From positions 40,223 to 104,222 of the forward strand of contig DATJJM010000053.1 in NCBI GenBank assembly GCA_035492535.1: 64,000 nt of DNA, read 5' to 3'. Under the pieces are notes generated by a model that saw only the letters and a program-made list of their open reading frames with translations, was not told the origin of the DNA and made no database searches. A program made the translations under genes and the position numbers. Positions 61,837-64,000 of the stretch are shown here, piece by piece (the first letter of the stretch is position 1; each line of letters begins with the position of its first letter). The DNA is from JAMXLO01 sp035492535 (lineage in GTDB: Bacteria > Pseudomonadota > Alphaproteobacteria > Acetobacterales > Acetobacteraceae).

Positions 61837-63528
61837 ATGGGGGCCGAAGCATTCAAGGAAGCACGCGACTTCCTGTTCACGAACCGCACCGACTACCGCA
61901 AGGCTCACGATGAATTCCGTTGGCCCGGATTGGAGAATTTCAACTACGCACTCGACTGGTTCGATGCCGAGCTGGCGCAGGGCGCCAACGCAGGTCGCCT
62001 CGCGCTGAAGATTGTCGGCGACGGCGGCGGCCAGGCAACGTTCGCCGAGCTCGCCGAACGGTCCAGCCGCATCGCCAATGGTCTGCGCGCGCTGGGGGTG
62101 AAACGTGGCGAACGCATCCTGCTGATGCTCGGCAACGTCGTGCCGCTGTGGGAGCTGATGCTGGCCGCCATGAAGCTTGGCGCGGTGGTGATCCCGGCGA
62201 CCACGCTGCTGACGCCGAACGACCTGAAGGACCGCTTCGACCGGGGACGCGTGCGGCATCTGATCGCCAACGCAGCCGACGCGCCAAAATTCGCCGGCCT
62301 GGACCCGACGGTGACGCGCATTGCGCTCGGCGACGTGCCGGCAGGCTGGCACAGCTATGCCGAACTGCTGCGAGGCGATGCGAAGTTTGTGCCCGAGGGC
62401 GTGACCCGCGCCACGGATCCGATGCTGCTGTATTTCACTTCGGGCACCACGTCGCGCCCGAAGCTGGTGGAGCACAGCCACCAGAGTTATCCGGTCGGCC
62501 ATCTGATCACCATGTACTGGCTTGGCCTTGAGCCCGGTGACATGCACTTGAACATTTCGTCTCCTGGTTGGGCCAAGCACGCCTATAGTTGCTTTTTCGC
62601 CCCATGGAACGCCGGCGCGACGGTGTTCATTGCGAATCAACCCCGCTTCAACGCACGCGGCATGCTGGATGCGATCACTGAGCACAATGTCACCACGATC
62701 TGTGCGCCGCCCACCGTGTGGCGGATGTTCGTCCAGGAGGACATGGCGGCTTGGAAGACCTCGCTGCGCGAAGTCTGTTCGGCGGGCGAGCCGCTGAACC
62801 CCGAAATCATCGAGCAGGTGGAGAACGTCTGGGGCCTGACGGTGCGCGAGGCGTATGGACAGACCGAGACCACCGTACAGATTGCGTGTTTCCCCGGCGA
62901 GTTGGTGAAGCCCGGATCAATGGGCCAGGAAGCGCCCGGTTATCGCATCCGCCTGCTCGATGCGAATGAGCAGGACGTGGAGGAAGGCGAGGTCTGTATC
63001 GACGTGAGCCCGCCGCCGACTGGCCTGATGCGCGGCTACCAGAACGACGATGGCTCGTTTGCGCCGCTTGGGAAGACGGCCTACCGCACGGGCGATGTCG
63101 GAACATGCGATCCGGATGGCTATTACACATACGTCGGCCGCGCCGACGACGTGTTCAAGGCATCGGATTATCGCATCAGCCCGTTCGAATTGGAGAGCGC
63201 CTTGATCGAACACCCGGCAGTGGCCGAGGCAGCGGTCGTGCCGGCGCCCGATCCGATCCGGATGGCGGTGCCCAAAGCGTATATCACGCTCACCGCGAGC
63301 AGCACGCCCGATCGGGCGACGGCGCTGTCCATCTTCCAGCACCTCCGAACGACACTGGCGCCGTTCAAACGGGTGCGGCGCTTGGAGTTTTCCGATCTCC
63401 CAAAGACGATCTCCGGCAAGATCCGGCGCGTAGAGCTGCGCCGCGAAGAGGAAGTGCGCGCCAAGCAAGGACGGCGCGAGCCGGCGGAGTTTCGCGAAGA
63501 GGACTTCCCAGAACTGAGGGCCGGATGA
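61837..63528 (+). CDS. AMP-forming acyl-CoA synthetase (ANL superfamily)
   Basis: The protein has 563 residues. The AMP-binding P-loop is LLYFTSGTTSRPKLVEHSH, then AYGQTETT, YRTGDVGTCDPDGYY and the catalytic lysine in PKTISGKIRR. It activates a carboxylic acid to its CoA ester; acid unknown, perhaps the product of the upstream dehydrogenase. The start ATG 61837 has GGGGG upstream; 61798 would overlap the previous gene. Confidence 0.9.
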   Translation: MGAEAFKEARDFLFTNRTDYRKAHDEFRWPGLENFNYALDWFDAELAQGANAGRLALKIVGDGGGQATFAELAERSSRIANGLRALGVKRGERILLMLGNVVPLWELMLAAMKLGAVVIPATTLLTPNDLKDRFDRGRVRHLIANAADAPKFAGLDPTVTRIALGDVPAGWHSYAELLRGDAKFVPEGVTRATDPMLLYFTSGTTSRPKLVEHSHQSYPVGHLITMYWLGLEPGDMHLNISSPGWAKHAYSCFFAPWNAGATVFIANQPRFNARGMLDAITEHNVTTICAPPTVWRMFVQEDMAAWKTSLREVCSAGEPLNPEIIEQVENVWGLTVREAYGQTETTVQIACFPGELVKPGSMGQEAPGYRIRLLDANEQDVEEGEVCIDVSPPPTGLMRGYQNDDGSFAPLGKTAYRTGDVGTCDPDGYYTYVGRADDVFKASDYRISPFELESALIEHPAVAEAAVVPAPDPIRMAVPKAYITLTASSTPDRATALSIFQHLRTTLAPFKRVRRLEFSDLPKTISGKIRRVELRREEEVRAKQGRREPAEFREEDFPELRAG

Positions 63529-63532
63529 CGAC

Positions 63533-64000
63533 ATGACACGTAAGATCACACGCAGGGCGACGCTGACGGCGCTCGGTGCCTCCGCCGTGGTGTCGCAAGG
63601 CGCACACGCGGATGAAACGGCGTTGCTCGAGGGCGCGCGCAAGGAAGGGTCATTGACCTGGTACATCGCCCAGGTGGATGGCGAGACAGCCGAGGTGATG
63701 GGCCGTGCGTTCACCAAACGCTATCCGGGCATCCAGGTCTCGGTGATCCGTACGACCGGCCAGGTCGCATATGAACGCCTGATGCAGGATCTGAAGAACA
63801 ACGCGCCGCAATGCGACGTATTCGGCACCACGGATATCTCGCACATGCCGGCGCTGATGAAACGCAACGAACTGGCGCAGTTCGTGCCGGACAACGCGTC
63901 GGCCCTGGCGCCGGAATTCAAAGGCCTCGGCCAGGATGGTTGGTACTATCCGGTGACCTCCACACTGATGCTGATCATCTACAACACACAGAAGATCAAG
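63533..64000 (+). CDS. ABC transporter substrate-binding protein (iron/polyamine type), partial
   Basis: Only 156 N-terminal residues lie in the window; the 3' end is cut off. The N terminus has RKITRRATLTALGASAV, a possible twin-arginine signal, ending near GAHA. The mature part begins LLEGARKEGSLTWYIAQVD, and the DVFGTTDISHMPALMKR and GWYYPVTST segments fit the Fe3+/putrescine/thiamine extracellular binding-protein family. It follows the ligase by four bases and may import the operon's substrate. Confidence 0.8.
   Translation, partial: MTRKITRRATLTALGASAVVSQGAHADETALLEGARKEGSLTWYIAQVDGETAEVMGRAFTKRYPGIQVSVIRTTGQVAYERLMQDLKNNAPQCDVFGTTDISHMPALMKRNELAQFVPDNASALAPEFKGLGQDGWYYPVTSTLMLIIYNTQKIK

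Overview
The window is a GC-rich stretch of a bacterial chromosome, most likely from an alphaproteobacterium of the Rhodospirillales/Acetobacteraceae type. The evidence is the conserved block ruvAB, ybgC-tolQRAB-pal-cpoB, tilS, ftsH, folP, glmM and thiD. An NDUFS4-type complex I subunit gene and a complete pstSCAB-phoU-phoB operon support the same placement. GTG and TTG starts are common, genes are densely packed with many ATGA overlaps, and I see no insertion sequence, prophage, integrase or CRISPR array. This is taxonomic inference from gene order; no marker search was run.

Layout. 1-8.5 kb is accessory and mostly catabolic: a partial GFA protein, a Rieske ring-hydroxylating oxygenase, two tandem Lin0512-family proteins, an alpha/beta hydrolase, an Asp/Glu-racemase-fold protein lacking the usual catalytic cysteines, a G/U mismatch glycosylase, a luciferase-like monooxygenase, a methyltransferase, a DsbA-like protein and a VOC protein. 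8.9-14 kb holds transport genes: an AapJ-type binding protein and two AapQ/AapM-type permeases with no ATPase, then a peptide-type binding protein. 14.1-28.4 kb is the core housekeeping block for Holliday-junction migration, the Tol-Pal envelope machine, tRNA-Ile lysidine formation, membrane proteolysis, folate, UDP-GlcNAc precursor and thiamine synthesis. 28.5-33.6 kb carries a two-lobed exported aspartic protease, a CHAP-domain hydrolase, a RidA protein, two unknown proteins and an amidase.

33.6-40.9 kb is a minus-strand cluster of maturation factors for CO-dehydrogenase-family molybdenum hydroxylases: CoxG, MoxR ATPase, CoxE VWA protein, a split XdhC and a MobA-like protein fused to a molybdopterin-binding domain. 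It also contains ChaC and an unknown 300-residue protein. No molybdenum hydroxylase structural genes are in the window. 40.9-49.7 kb has an ion transporter, a large hybrid sensor kinase with four PAS domains, a flavin monooxygenase, methylisocitrate lyase, a DUF192 protein, tRNA-Pro(TGG) and the complex I subunit. 49.7-56.8 kb has an MFS exporter, HU, and the Pho operon with a possible PhoB site upstream of pstS. 57.1-64 kb is again catabolic: an M20 amidohydrolase, ChaB, an SDR, a class-C beta-lactamase-fold hydrolase, a hydroxyisobutyrate-type dehydrogenase, an acyl-CoA ligase and a truncated binding-protein gene.

The most promising lead for something undescribed is 245-3908, where an oxygenase, two paralogous Lin0512 proteins, a hydrolase and a cysteine-less racemase-fold protein sit together. 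The second is the Mo-hydroxylase accessory operon with its embedded ChaC and its unknown terminal gene. Starts were chosen by eye from Shine-Dalgarno spacing and family alignment from memory; no database search was possible.
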